This document shows, piece by piece, positions 33,912 to 42,354 of a DNA stretch of 43,503 bases. The translations under genes were made by a program, and so were the position numbers. The stretch comes from Baaleninema simplex PCC 7105. Its GTDB lineage: Bacteria; Cyanobacteriota; Cyanobacteriia; Cyanobacteriales; Geitlerinemataceae. How positions within the stretch are numbered: position 1 is the first letter of the stretch; every line of letters starts with the position of its first letter. Location of the stretch: assembly GCF_000332355.1 (NCBI RefSeq), contig NZ_KB235959.1, positions 520,418-563,920 on the forward strand. The letters run 5' to 3'. Below the pieces are notes generated by a model. That model made no database searches. It was not told the origin of the DNA and saw nothing but the letters and a program-made list of their open reading frames with translations.

Positions 33912-35174
33912 CTAACCCATGATGTTCTTGAAAAACGCGATCGTCTCCTTCAACGCCGCCACAAAGCCATCGATTTCCTCGCGAGTATTATAAAAATACA
34001 AACTCGCCCGCGCCGTCGAAGACTGCCCTAAAATCTTATGTAACGGCTGCGTGCAGTGATGCCCCGTGCGAATGGCAATGCCCGCCTCGTCCAACAACGT
34101 CGAAAGGTCGTTGGCGTGAACGTCCGCCGACGTAAACGACGCTAACGCCGCCCGTCCGCTGCCGTCGGCTTTCGGTTGCGGGCCGTACACCGTAATCCCC
34201 GGAACCGTCGAGAGTTTGTCGAACAAATACCGACAGAGTTCGTGTTCGTACTCGGCGACTTTATCCATCCCGAGATTCATCAAATAATCTACCGCCGCAC
34301 CGAGAGCGATCGCTTCACCAATCGCCGGAGTTCCCGCCTCAAACTTATGGGGAAGTTCGGCATACGTAGACGCTTCCAACTCCACATCAGCAATCATCTC
34401 GCCGCCGCCCAAAAACGGAGGCATGGCTTCGAGAATCTCCAATTTGCCGTATAAAAACCCGATTCCCGTCGGCGCACACATCTTATGTCCCGACGCCACC
34501 AGCCAGTCACAGCCGATTTCCTGCACGTCGATGGGCATATGCGGCACACTTTGGCAGGCGTCGATTAACACCTTCGCCCCCCGTTGGTGCGCCAGTTCGG
34601 TAATGTCGCGAACCGGGTTGATGCAGCCGAGGGTGTTGGAGACGTGAACCACGGCGACGAGTTTCGTTTTCTCCGACAGCAGGCTTTGATACTGCTCGAA
34701 ATCGAACTCTTGCGTCTCCGTCATTTCGACGAATTTCAACACCGCCCCGGTACGCTGCGCCACCAACTGCCAAGGCACAAGGTTACTGTGGTGTTCCATC
34801 ACCGAGAGGATAATTTCGTCTCCCAGTTGCAGCGTGTTCGCCCCCCAGGAATACGCCACCAAGTTGATGGCTTCGCTGGCGTTGCGGGTAAAGACGATTT
34901 CGTTGCGAGACGCGGCGTTGACGAAGGCTGCCACTTTATCGCGGGCGGCTTCGTAGTTCTCCGTGGCGCGGGCGCTGAGGGCGTGGACGCCTCGATGAAC
35001 GTTGGAGTTATCGAATTTGTAATAGTGTTCTAGGGCGTCGAGAACCGCGTTCGGCTTCTGGGATGTCGCCGCGTTGTCCAGGTACACCAGGGGTTTACCG
35101 TGAACCTGCTGGTGCAGGATTGGGAATTCTTCCCGCACGCGATCGGCTAAGGTTTTTTCAGTAGCAAGAGTCAT
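33912..35174 (-). CDS. sufS: Cysteine desulfurase SufS
   Basis: The 420-residue PLP enzyme takes sulfur from cysteine for Fe-S cluster assembly. The PLP lysine is K231 ([15 protein letters not shown]) and the catalytic cysteine is C374 ([11 protein letters not shown]), typical of group II desulfurases. Family motifs [11 protein letters not shown] and [15 protein letters not shown] are intact. It is last in the suf unit, 94 bp after sufD. No sufE or sufU is in the window. Confidence 0.96.
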   Translation of the reverse strand: MTLATEKTLADRVREEFPILHQQVHGKPLVYLDNAATSQKPNAVLDALEHYYKFDNSNVHRGVHALSARATENYEAARDKVAAFVNAASRNEIVFTRNASEAINLVAYSWGANTLQLGDEIILSVMEHHSNLVPWQLVAQRTGAVLKFVEMTETQEFDFEQYQSLLSEKTKLVAVVHVSNTLGCINPVRDITELAHQRGAKVLIDACQSVPHMPIDVQEIGCDWLVASGHKMCAPTGIGFLYGKLEILEAMPPFLGGGEMIADVELEASTYAELPHKFEAGTPAIGEAIALGAAVDYLMNLGMDKVAEYEHELCRYLFDKLSTVPGITVYGPQPKADGSGRAALASFTSADVHANDLSTLLDEAGIAIRTGHHCTQPLHKILGQSSTARASLYFYNTREEIDGFVAALKETIAFFKNIMG

Positions 35175-35268
35175 GTTGGGGCTTCAGCGTTCGGACGTTC
35201 GCTCGGTATAGTGCTAGATAGTTCTAGATTAACGATTAACGAGTCGTTGGAGAACCCAGACTTCGAGA

Positions 35269-36603
35269 TTACAACTCGACGCGACAGGCGACGCATTGGG
35301 CGATCGCTTTCCGCAGGGACTCTAAAGGAACCTCTTGCAGAATTTCCGCCGCAAACGCATCGACGAGGAGGTTTTCGCTGGTGGTTTTGTCCAACCCGCG
35401 ACTTTGCAGATAAAACACCTCGTCCGCTTCGAGTTGACTCACCGTCGCGCCGTGGCTGCACTTGACGTTATCGGCCACGATTTCCAACTGCGGTTTCGTG
35501 TTAACTCGCGCCTTCGGCGACAGCAACAGGTTGCGGTTGAGTTGGCTGGCGTTGGTCATCTGCGCCGCTTGGGGGACGACGATACGCCCGTTGAAGACGG
35601 CGTGGGCTTTATCGCCGACAATGCACTTGTGCAGTTGGTTCGCCGTTCCGTTGGGATAGTTGTAAGCAACAGTGCTGTGGGTATCGGCGGTTTGCGTTTT
35701 GCCGATGAGAGTCAACCCGTTTAAGGTGGTGGTCGTCCCTTCCCCAATTTGATGAACTTCGATGTTGTGTCGCGAAAGCTGCGCCCCCAGCGTCAAAGCG
35801 TGGAAGCGATAGCGACTGTCGCGGGCTTGGGTGACAGCGGTAGTGCCGATGTGGAACGCCGAACCGTTGTCCCGTTCGAGGCGCACGTGATTCACGTCCG
35901 CGTTTTCGTGCAGCCACACTTCCGTCACGGCGTTGTTGAAATAGGCGACACCTTGGGAATCGGGACAGCCTTCAGTGGTGGCAATATACTCTTCAACCAG
36001 CGTCAGGCTACTGTTGCTTTCCGCGACGACGAGACAGCGGGGTTGCGTCAGCATTGCCTTATCCGTTGGAGACGCCACAAACATCAGTTGCAGCGGCGTT
36101 TCGACGATTTTTCCGCGCGGAACCCAGACGATCGCCAAATCGGTAAAACTGGCGGAGTTCAACGCGGTAAAGACTTCACCGTGGTTCGGATGTCGGGCGA
36201 GATAGTCGCCCAGTTGCTCTTGTTTTTCCGGGGGAAGTGCGCTGACGTTCCCCGCCCAAACACCCTCTGGCAACGCCCGAACGTCCGATAGACTTTCAGT
36301 GTACGCACCGTTGACGAAAACGAGCCGACTTTGCGGCGCTTCCGGAAGCAGACAAGTTTCGATGCGCGACTGCTTGACGTCTACCGACGGCGCGGTGTTG
36401 AACTCCACGTTCAGCAGCGGCGACAAATCAGTAAAGCGCCATTCTTCATCGCGCGTCGTGGGAATCGCCAGTTCTCGCACCCAGGCTTCCGATCGATCGC
36501 GCAGGGTTTTCAGCGCCGTCACCTCTGTAGCGAGGGGTTCTCGCAGGTTCAGCAGTTGGGTGAGCGACGAAACTTGTTGTTTGGTAATCGTTTCAGGACT
36601 CAT
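35269..36603 (-). CDS. sufD: Fe-S cluster assembly protein SufD
   Basis: The 444-residue product is the SufB paralogue that completes the SufBC2D scaffold. It has the beta-helix core and the C-terminal CSHGATVSQLEADEVFYLQS motif, whose histidine is important in SufD. The start codon ATG at 36603 directly follows the sufC stop TAA without a spacer, so translation is probably coupled. Confidence 0.95.
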   Translation of the reverse strand: MSPETITKQQVSSLTQLLNLREPLATEVTALKTLRDRSEAWVRELAIPTTRDEEWRFTDLSPLLNVEFNTAPSVDVKQSRIETCLLPEAPQSRLVFVNGAYTESLSDVRALPEGVWAGNVSALPPEKQEQLGDYLARHPNHGEVFTALNSASFTDLAIVWVPRGKIVETPLQLMFVASPTDKAMLTQPRCLVVAESNSSLTLVEEYIATTEGCPDSQGVAYFNNAVTEVWLHENADVNHVRLERDNGSAFHIGTTAVTQARDSRYRFHALTLGAQLSRHNIEVHQIGEGTTTTLNGLTLIGKTQTADTHSTVAYNYPNGTANQLHKCIVGDKAHAVFNGRIVVPQAAQMTNASQLNRNLLLSPKARVNTKPQLEIVADNVKCSHGATVSQLEADEVFYLQSRGLDKTTSENLLVDAFAAEILQEVPLESLRKAIAQCVACRVEL

Positions 36604-37389
36604 TTACACCCCCACCGTTGCAAATTCTTCGATCGCCCAATCGTAACCCTGCTCTTCCAGTTTCAGGGCTAAATCTTTATCGCCGCTGGTGATAATGCGT
36701 CCGTCGTACATCACGTGAACGAAATCCGGAACGATGTAGTCCAGCAACCGCTGATAGTGAGTAATCATCAGCGTGCAATTGTCTTCTGTGGCGAGTTGGT
36801 TCACCCCGTTGGCAACGATTTTCAGCGCGTCGATATCCAACCCGGAATCCGTTTCGTCGAGAATGGAAAGGGTGGGTTCGAGGAGCGCCATTTGCAAGAT
36901 TTCGTTGCGTTTTTTCTCCCCACCGGAAAAGCCTTCGTTGACACTGCGGTTGAGGAACTCGGCTCTCATTTTCACGACGTCGAGTTTTTCTTCAACGAGA
37001 TCTTCAAAATCGAAGGTGTCGAGTTCTTCTAAGCCTCGAGCTTTGCGGTGGGAGTTATAAGCGACGCGCAGAAAGTCCAGGTTGCTAACGCCAGGGATTT
37101 CAATGGGGTATTGGAAGGCGAGGAAAACGCCTGCGGTGGCGCGATCGTCGGCTTCGAGTTCGAGGAGGTTTTCTCCTTTATAAATGACTTCGCCCCCCGT
37201 TACTTCGTAGTCGGGATGTCCGGCGAGAATTTTGGAGAAGGTGCTTTTTCCGGAACCATTAGGTCCCATAATGGCGTGGATTTCTCCGGCTTTGATTTCT
37301 AGGTTCAAGCCTTTGAGAATTTGGGTTCCCTCGACGTTGGAAGTGAGGTTTTTGACGGATAGAATGGTGGGTGCGTTTTCGACAATCAT
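36604..37389 (-). CDS. sufC: Fe-S cluster assembly ATPase SufC
   Basis: The 261-residue ABC-type ATPase has Walker [10 protein letters not shown], signature [11 protein letters not shown], Walker [13 protein letters not shown] and the H-loop MITHYQRLL. It powers the SufBCD scaffold. The ATG at 37389 ([15 protein letters not shown]) is chosen; a TTG six codons upstream is in frame. Unlike the usual sufBCDS order, two other small genes and repeats separate it from sufB. Confidence 0.96.
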   Translation of the reverse strand: MIVENAPTILSVKNLTSNVEGTQILKGLNLEIKAGEIHAIMGPNGSGKSTFSKILAGHPDYEVTGGEVIYKGENLLELEADDRATAGVFLAFQYPIEIPGVSNLDFLRVAYNSHRKARGLEELDTFDFEDLVEEKLDVVKMRAEFLNRSVNEGFSGGEKKRNEILQMALLEPTLSILDETDSGLDIDALKIVANGVNQLATEDNCTLMITHYQRLLDYIVPDFVHVMYDGRIITSGDKDLALKLEEQGYDWAIEEFATVGV

Positions 37390-37558
37390 GGGTTTAGCGG
37401 TTGACAAAGTTTGAATTTTGAAACGACCGAGATAGATTTTATTTTATCTCGTTTGGTGCTTCAGGATTTTGGCTCTTCGGAATTTAGGGTGACAGAAAAA
37501 CTAACTTCACGAGATTTCAAGGGTTTTGGCTCTCGAATTTTCGATTTTTTGTATCATT

Positions 37559-37888
37559 TTATACGTTTTTAACCACAAACTCCGAAGACCCAGGATTTTC
37601 GATTTTTTCTAAAGCGTCTAAGCTTTCTTGGATTGAGACTTGAAGTTCGCTCGATCGAGCCTGTAAACTTTGAAGATATGCCCGAATGCTTGCCATTTTA
37701 ATTTTTGGAACGCGACTGGTCTGTTTGAGGATATCGCTTTTTCCTGAAAGAAAACTTTGAATTTCATAGATTTCTTGTTGAATTTGATCGACCTCTAATT
37801 TCATTGCCGAAATTTGTATCTCAACCTTTTCGGCTATAAACTTTCTTTTGTAAATTTCGAGTTTTTGACTAATATCTGATTCACTCAT
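37559..37888 (-). CDS. Small coiled-coil protein, unknown (second of pair inside suf cluster)
   Basis: The 109-residue product (MSESDISQKLEIYKRKFIAE) is almost wholly helical with heptad-like spacing, notably KLEVDQIQQEIYEIQSF and ARSSELQVSIQESLDALEKI. It overlaps the preceding gene by four bases (ATGA), so the two are translationally coupled. The two proteins share size, start (MSE) and a helix-basic break-helix layout and may be paralogues. The DNA is more AT-rich than the suf genes. No family is recognised. Confidence 0.65.
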   Translation of the reverse strand: MSESDISQKLEIYKRKFIAEKVEIQISAMKLEVDQIQQEIYEIQSFLSGKSDILKQTSRVPKIKMASIRAYLQSLQARSSELQVSIQESLDALEKIENPGSSEFVVKNV

Positions 37889-38151
37889 TTGGATTCCTCT
37901 AAACCTTTTTTTACATCTTTGGCTGCATTAAAAGCCTCTAATAGGCTTGTATTTACACTTTTTAAATACTCAATCACCGCTTTGGTTTTAACCGATGCAA
38001 CGTTACTCCGAGTCAAAGCATTATTGGAAGATATAATACTTTGAACGCGATTTGCTTCAGTTTTTGCTTCGTTTAATTCGGTAATCGCTGCATTAATAGC
38101 AGCTTGGATAGCTTCTAATTGCTGTTTTAGCTTTTCAGACTCTTCAGACAT
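37885..38151 (-). CDS. Small coiled-coil protein, unknown (first of pair inside suf cluster)
   Basis: The 88-residue product (MSEESEKLKQQLEAIQAAIN) predicts two helices, AAITELNEAKTEANRVQSII and YLKSVNTSLLEAFNAAKDVK, separated by a Ser/Asn-rich turn. It has no cysteine and no membrane segment. It is the first of a coupled pair located between sufB and sufC. No role in Fe-S assembly can be inferred from sequence; the pair may be a late insertion. Confidence 0.6.
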   Translation of the reverse strand: MSEESEKLKQQLEAIQAAINAAITELNEAKTEANRVQSIISSNNALTRSNVASVKTKAVIEYLKSVNTSLLEAFNAAKDVKKGLEESK

Positions 38152-38219
38152 TTCCTTAATTTGAATTGCCAGAAATTTAATTCGTAGTGACGGCGGTTCA
38201 ACCCGTTTCGCTGAATTTT

Positions 38220-38480
38220 CAAAAATTTAATTCCGCCGTTACGCACCGATGTTTGGATTTTTCCGACACATCAATACAAAAATCAAACGGAATTGAATTT
38301 ACCTCAACAAGGGGGTGGTGCGTGAGGGTAAAAATTCCCTTTGGGCGGTTTCCCGAAGCTTCTTCACCGCCGTCACACACCCTACCTTTCATTGCTTGGG
38401 TGGCGCGCGGTGCGTGACGGCGGAAATTCCATTTTTTGGATATTGCCGAAACTTCTTCACCGCCGTCACACACCCTACGG
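38220..38480. repeat. Dispersed repeat cluster (GCGTGACGG / CACCGCCGTCAC type)
   Basis: CTTCTTCACCGCCGTCACAC occurs twice, starting near 38359 and 38452 (about 93 bp apart), each followed by ACCCTAC. Complementary GTGCGTGACGGCGG motifs lie between them (about 38409-38424), so the stretch can form alternative hairpins. It is related in type to the GCGTGAC/GTCACGC repeats at 23211-23431. It fills much of the 38152-38596 gap between sufB and the coiled-coil pair. Confidence 0.75.
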
Positions 38481-38559
38481 AAACTCGGTACATGATTTGT
38501 TGGTTATACCCGAAAGTTTTGCGCCGTCGCGTACCTCACCGATCGCATCGGAGAGAAGA

Positions 38560-38587
38560 ATCAGGTGGACCGCAGCGCCCACCTGAT
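38560..38587 (-). terminator. Hairpin after sufB (possible attenuator)
   Basis: ATCAGGTGG at 38560-38568 pairs with CCACCTGAT at 38579-38587 with a ten-base loop, about 10 bases after the sufB stop. On the minus strand it is followed by TCTTCTCTCC, a weak T-rich tail. It could limit read-through from sufB into sufC. Confidence 0.55.
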
Positions 38588-38596
38588 GCGATTGAA

Positions 38597-40039
38597 TTAA
38601 CCGACGGTTCCTTCGAGTTTCAAGCTCAACAATTTATCGGCTTCCGCCGCAAATTCCATCGGTAACTCGTTGAAGACATCTTTACAGAATCCGCTGATAA
38701 TCATAGACACCGCGTCTTCTTCCGAAATCCCCCGCTGCGCGAAGTAGAACAACTGATCCTCACCAATTTTGGAGGTGGAGGCTTCGTGTTCGACTCGCGC
38801 CTTGTTGTTACTCACGTCGATGTAGGGGAACGTATTCGCTTCCGCGTTGTCCCCAATTAACATCGAGTCGCATTGGGAATAGTTCCGGGCGCCGGAGGCT
38901 TTCGGCCCCATTTTCACCAAGCCGCGATAGCTGTTTTTCGACTTCCCAGCCGAAATCCCTTTCGAGATAATGGTGCTTTTGGTGTTTTTGCCGATATGCA
39001 CCATTTTCGTGCCGGTGTCGGCTTGCTGGCGGTTGTTGGTGAGGGCTACGGAATAAAACTCACCCACGGAGTTGTCGCCAACTAAGACGCAACTGGGATA
39101 TTTCCAGGTGATGGCGGAACCGGTTTCTACTTGCGTCCATGAGATTTTGGAGTTCTTGCCTTTGCACAACCCCCGTTTGGTGACGAAGTTGTAAATTCCA
39201 CCTTTGCCTTCTTCGTCTCCGGCGAACCAGTTTTGTACCGTGGAGTACTTGATTTCGGCGTCGTCGAGTGCCACCAGTTCCACCACCGCAGCGTGAAGCT
39301 GGTTGGTGTCGAACATGGGAGCGGTGCAGCCTTCGAGATAGGTGACGGATGCCCCTTCTTCGGCGACGATGAGGGTACGCTCGAACTGTCCCGCTTCTCC
39401 ATTATTGATGCGGAAGTACGTCGACAAGTCCATCGGACATTTCACGCCTTTGGGAATGAAGACGAAGGAACCATCGGTGAAGACAGCGGAGTTCAAGGCG
39501 GCGAAGTAGTTATCGCCCACGGGAACCACGCTTCCGATGTATTTTTTCACCAGTTCGGGGTGTTCTTGCAAGGCTTCTGAAATCGAACAGAAGATAACCC
39601 CGGCTTCGGCGAGTTTTTCTTTGAACGTCGTCGCCACCGATACGCTGTCGAAAATGGCATCGACGGCGACGTTGGCGAGGCGTTTTTGCTCCGAAAGGGG
39701 AATTCCCAGTTTCTCGAAGGTGTCGAGAAGGGCGGGATCGACTTCGTCGAGGCTTTGTTTTTTCTTGTCGCCTTTTACTTTCGGAGCTGAGTAATAGACG
39801 ATATCTTGATAGTTGATGGGGGGATAGCTGGCGTGTTGCCAGTTGGGTTCTTCCATCTTCAGCCATTGGCGATAGGCTTTCAGACGGAATTCCAACATGA
39901 ATTCCGGTTCGTTTTTCTTGACGGAAATGGCACGGATGACGTCTTCGTTTAATCCGGGCGGTACACTTTCGGTTTCGATATCGGTTACGAAACCGTATTT
40001 GTAGGGCTGGTTGACTAGGGTTTTGACGGTCGCACTCAT
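38597..40039 (-). CDS. sufB: Fe-S cluster assembly scaffold SufB
   Basis: The 480-residue product is the core scaffold of the Suf system. It starts [20 protein letters not shown], has the conserved [15 protein letters not shown] and the beta-helix with [20 protein letters not shown], and the C-terminal [20 protein letters not shown]. Length matches cyanobacterial SufB. It lies 132 bp downstream of ftrC on the same strand, so ftrC and sufB may share the SufR-controlled promoter. Confidence 0.97.
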   Translation of the reverse strand: MSATVKTLVNQPYKYGFVTDIETESVPPGLNEDVIRAISVKKNEPEFMLEFRLKAYRQWLKMEEPNWQHASYPPINYQDIVYYSAPKVKGDKKKQSLDEVDPALLDTFEKLGIPLSEQKRLANVAVDAIFDSVSVATTFKEKLAEAGVIFCSISEALQEHPELVKKYIGSVVPVGDNYFAALNSAVFTDGSFVFIPKGVKCPMDLSTYFRINNGEAGQFERTLIVAEEGASVTYLEGCTAPMFDTNQLHAAVVELVALDDAEIKYSTVQNWFAGDEEGKGGIYNFVTKRGLCKGKNSKISWTQVETGSAITWKYPSCVLVGDNSVGEFYSVALTNNRQQADTGTKMVHIGKNTKSTIISKGISAGKSKNSYRGLVKMGPKASGARNYSQCDSMLIGDNAEANTFPYIDVSNNKARVEHEASTSKIGEDQLFYFAQRGISEEDAVSMIISGFCKDVFNELPMEFAAEADKLLSLKLEGTVG

Positions 40040-40171
40040 CGATCGAGTTCTCTCTCTTACGAACGGGGTTGAGTGGGAAAGGTTGGGAAAAGGTGGAATT
40101 TAAAGTGGGATTGAATCGGGATCGAACAATCGAGCGGTGGCTCGGGGCGAAATCTTAAACTTCTCGAAGTG

Positions 40172-40540
40172 TTATGCACTCATGCGATCGGTCGTTTCGC
40201 GAATTTCTTCGATGCTAATGTCTTGTTGGTCGCCTGCGAAGTCGTTATCTTCAGTTAGGAACAACATACAGTGGCATTCTTTTCGTTCTCGCATGGGAAC
40301 GCAGGGGCAGTTCCAATAGGTGGCTTTGACTTCGGCTTCTTTATCTTCGTAGTGGCGACAAGGACACAGCGGCGCACCTAACTCGTCTTTGTGTTTGGCT
40401 AAGCCTTCAATGACGACAGCCGTGATGCTTAAGTCCGAACAGAAGTAAGTTCCGGTGCGCTTGGCGTACTGTTCGGAAAACTTCCGCATGGCTTCTAAAT
40501 TCTTGTCGGTTGCCTGCTGGGGACTCGTCGGTGCATTCAT
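40172..40540 (-). CDS. ftrC: Ferredoxin-thioredoxin reductase catalytic subunit
   Basis: The 122-residue product has the seven-cysteine pattern of FTR beta: C34, C59-P-C61, C78-P-C80 and C89-H-C91. These bind a [4Fe-4S] cluster next to the catalytic disulfide. It passes electrons from ferredoxin to thioredoxin and so links light to enzyme regulation. It is the first gene downstream of the SufR operator region on the minus strand, divergent from sufR and ahead of sufB. Confidence 0.96.
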   Translation of the reverse strand: MNAPTSPQQATDKNLEAMRKFSEQYAKRTGTYFCSDLSITAVVIEGLAKHKDELGAPLCPCRHYEDKEAEVKATYWNCPCVPMRERKECHCMLFLTEDNDFAGDQQDISIEEIRETTDRMSA

Positions 40541-40585
40541 ATGACACTTGATTCAAACAACTTCTGTCTATAATGGAGTGTAAAG

Positions 40586-40599
40586 CAACAAGGGTGTTG
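40586..40599. promoter_or_regulatory. SufR operator 1 (CAAC-N6-GTTG)
   Basis: The perfect palindrome CAAC-AAGGGT-GTTG fits the published CAAC-N6-GTTG SufR motif. It lies 46 bases upstream of the ftrC start on the minus strand, where it would overlap the -35 region relative to a TATAGA-like box at 40566-40571. Confidence 0.85.
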
Positions 40600-40628
40600 T
40601 TTTATTCCTTACATTAAGGTTACTTTAG

Positions 40629-40642
40629 CAATACCCTTGTTG
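40629..40642. promoter_or_regulatory. SufR operator 2 (CAAT-N6-GTTG)
   Basis: CAAT-ACCCTT-GTTG differs from the consensus at one base. Two sites in this intergenic region match the arrangement known from Synechocystis. It is nearer to sufR and probably serves autoregulation. Confidence 0.75.
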
Positions 40643-40665
40643 TCAAAGTCGAAATCGATAATTCT

Positions 40666-40671
40666 TATAAT
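40666..40671 (+). promoter_or_regulatory. sufR -10 box TATAAT
   Basis: A perfect TATAAT with TTGTCA 20 bases upstream (a long spacer; TTGTCA overlaps operator 2). Transcription would begin near 40678, too close for the ATG at 40683 to be a normal start, which supports 40701. Confidence 0.55.
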
Positions 40672-40700
40672 ACGTTGCTGCAATGGGTTTGGGGATAACC

Positions 40701-41396
40701 ATGACGAGGGCGACCACTCAGCATAGTTCCACGAAAGGCGACATTCTGCAATACTTGCTCAAATACGGGCAAGCGAAAGCGCAGACCTTGGCCGAGGCGT
40801 TGAAAATCAGCCCGCAGGCCATTCGCCGCCATCTGAAGGATTTAGAAGGAGAAAACCTGATTCAACATCGTTCGGTGCAAGCGGGAATGGGACGCCCGCA
40901 GCACGTTTACGAACTCACGAGTGCCGGACGCGAACGGTTTCCCAATCATTACGACGAGTTTGCGGTGTCCTTGCTCGATACGCTGGCCGAAACGGTCGGT
41001 CAAGACGAGATGGGCAAGGTTCTCGGCAAGCAATGGAAACGCAAGGCTGAGTTCTATCGCCAGAAACTCGGTCGAGCGCCGCTTCGAGAACGGGTGGAAC
41101 ACTTGGTCGAACTCCGCCGCGTTGAAGGTTATATGGCGGAATTGATGGAATTGGAGGCGGAGGACGACAACGCCAAGCCGCGATTTGTGGTTGCAGAATA
41201 TAATTGTGCGATCTCTAATGTGGCTGAATCGTTTCCGAGCGTGTGCGGTCACGAATTGGATATGTTTACACGGGCGTTACCGGACTGTCACGTGCGACGC
41301 ACTCACTGGATGATTAACGGCGAGAACCGCTGCGGCTATTTGATTCAGTTGAAGGAGGGCGACGAGCCTTCGCCACCGTCGCACCGATCGCAGTGA
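40701..41396 (+). CDS. sufR: Fe-S cluster-binding repressor SufR
   Basis: The 231-residue product (ATG at 40701, MTRATTQHSSTKGDIL) has an N-terminal DeoR/ArsR-like winged helix (QAIRRHLKDLEGENLIQHRS) and a C-terminal domain with C169, C182, C196 and C211, three of which fit the SufR cluster ligands. SufR with its cluster represses the suf genes. An earlier in-frame ATG at 40683 adds six residues and lies almost on the predicted transcription start. It is divergent from ftrC-sufB across two operator sites. Confidence 0.95.
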   Translation: MTRATTQHSSTKGDILQYLLKYGQAKAQTLAEALKISPQAIRRHLKDLEGENLIQHRSVQAGMGRPQHVYELTSAGRERFPNHYDEFAVSLLDTLAETVGQDEMGKVLGKQWKRKAEFYRQKLGRAPLRERVEHLVELRRVEGYMAELMELEAEDDNAKPRFVVAEYNCAISNVAESFPSVCGHELDMFTRALPDCHVRRTHWMINGENRCGYLIQLKEGDEPSPPSHRSQ

Positions 41397-41599
41397 AGCG
41401 ACTTCGAGAGACAGTTCAATGCCGAAAACGAAATATCGCTCGGCGCGATCGCACGTCGCGGACAGTCTGAGTGAGGGGTTCAGTAAATCCCATCTCTCGA
41501 ACGTGCGATCGCTTAGATTGCTTATACGCTTACGGCTGTACTCGACCACAAGCGCCGAGCGAAGGAGTATTGTTGTCGTCTAGGTATCTCTGTCTTGAC

Positions 41600-41833
41600 T
41601 CAAGCACCAACGGGTTGGAAACCGTCGCAAGACATGACGGGGGATTCCAACGTGCCGTTGAGAGCGCAAGATTTGTTGACACACAGGGCGCAGTTTGCGG
41701 TACGATAACTGCTACACATCGTCACGGGAAAGTCCGCAGAACCGCTCAGAGGGCAGTTGAGCGACAAGCAAGCTTGACAATTAGCTGTTTGCAGTTGTTG
41801 CGATTGGACTTCCCGAACAGTAGTCGTAGCCAT
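41600..41833 (-). CDS. Small protein with duplicated CX2CX4CX12C motif
   Basis: The 77-residue product has two repeats of identical spacing: C19, C22, C27, C40 and C48, C51, C56, C69 (offset 29). Shared residues around them include N-C, P/A-L-(S/N)-G, P-V and a final Y/F (e.g. NCQACLSLNCPLSG and NCALCVNKSCALNG). Eight cysteines in this arrangement suggest metal or Fe-S binding, or disulfides. No signal peptide is seen. GGAG about ten bases upstream of the ATG at 41833 is a good ribosome site. It is convergent with sufR. I do not recognise a named family; the function is unknown. Confidence 0.8.
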   Translation of the reverse strand: MATTTVREVQSQQLQTANCQACLSLNCPLSGSADFPVTMCSSYRTANCALCVNKSCALNGTLESPVMSCDGFQPVGA

Positions 41834-42280
41834 GATGCTTCTCCAAGGTAGATAGTTGATGCTAAGGAAAACCCAGTCGGCGATCGGGTGACGTGGAATC
41901 GCAGCACGAGTTTCAGAGGCGATCCTTCGTAATACCGATGCTTGAGTGCGTTCTTCCTCTAGCTGTCATCAGCTTACTACTCTCAACAAAATATGTCTAT
42001 TGACTTTCAATAAGCCAATCTTGCTGCAAATTCTCAATAAGCATACTCTCCTGCGCCCGATCTCAAAGATCCACAGGGGTGAACTTTTAAAGCCTACAGT
42101 CGAGGCTTATCTATTTAACTGATAACAATCTTCAAGTGTAAGTAACAAAACTTTACATTAAAGGATAGATCGGCTTTGGCAGCGATCGGTGTTTGAGCTG
42201 CGCGTCAACTGTGATAAGACGCGTCAGTTCGCTGCGTTTCCTCTGTTTTTCGGGTTTCCAACGCTTCGCGAACGACGTGC
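41834..42280. other. Intergenic region upstream of the cysteine-rich gene
   Basis: About 450 bp, AT-rich in its right part, with a direct repeat TCAATAAGC near 42007 and 42033. No gene is convincing. It must contain the promoter of the 41600-41833 gene and ends at the right end of tnpB copy 2. Confidence 0.4.
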
Positions 42281-42313
42281 GTTGACATCCTCTCCCAGCA
42301 ACCCGTTCCGGGT
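42281..42313 (-). mobile_element. Right end of tnpB element, copy 2
   Basis: On the minus strand, the subterminal hairpin ACCCG-GAA-CGGGT (42301-42313) is followed by GGGAGAGGATGTCAAC (42281-42296). This is identical to 17416-17448, and the flanks diverge afterwards, which marks the boundary at about 42281. Confidence 0.75.
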
Positions 42314-42354
42314 ATGCAGGGAGATTCCTTGGGTCGCCCCAAAGATTTCCTGCT

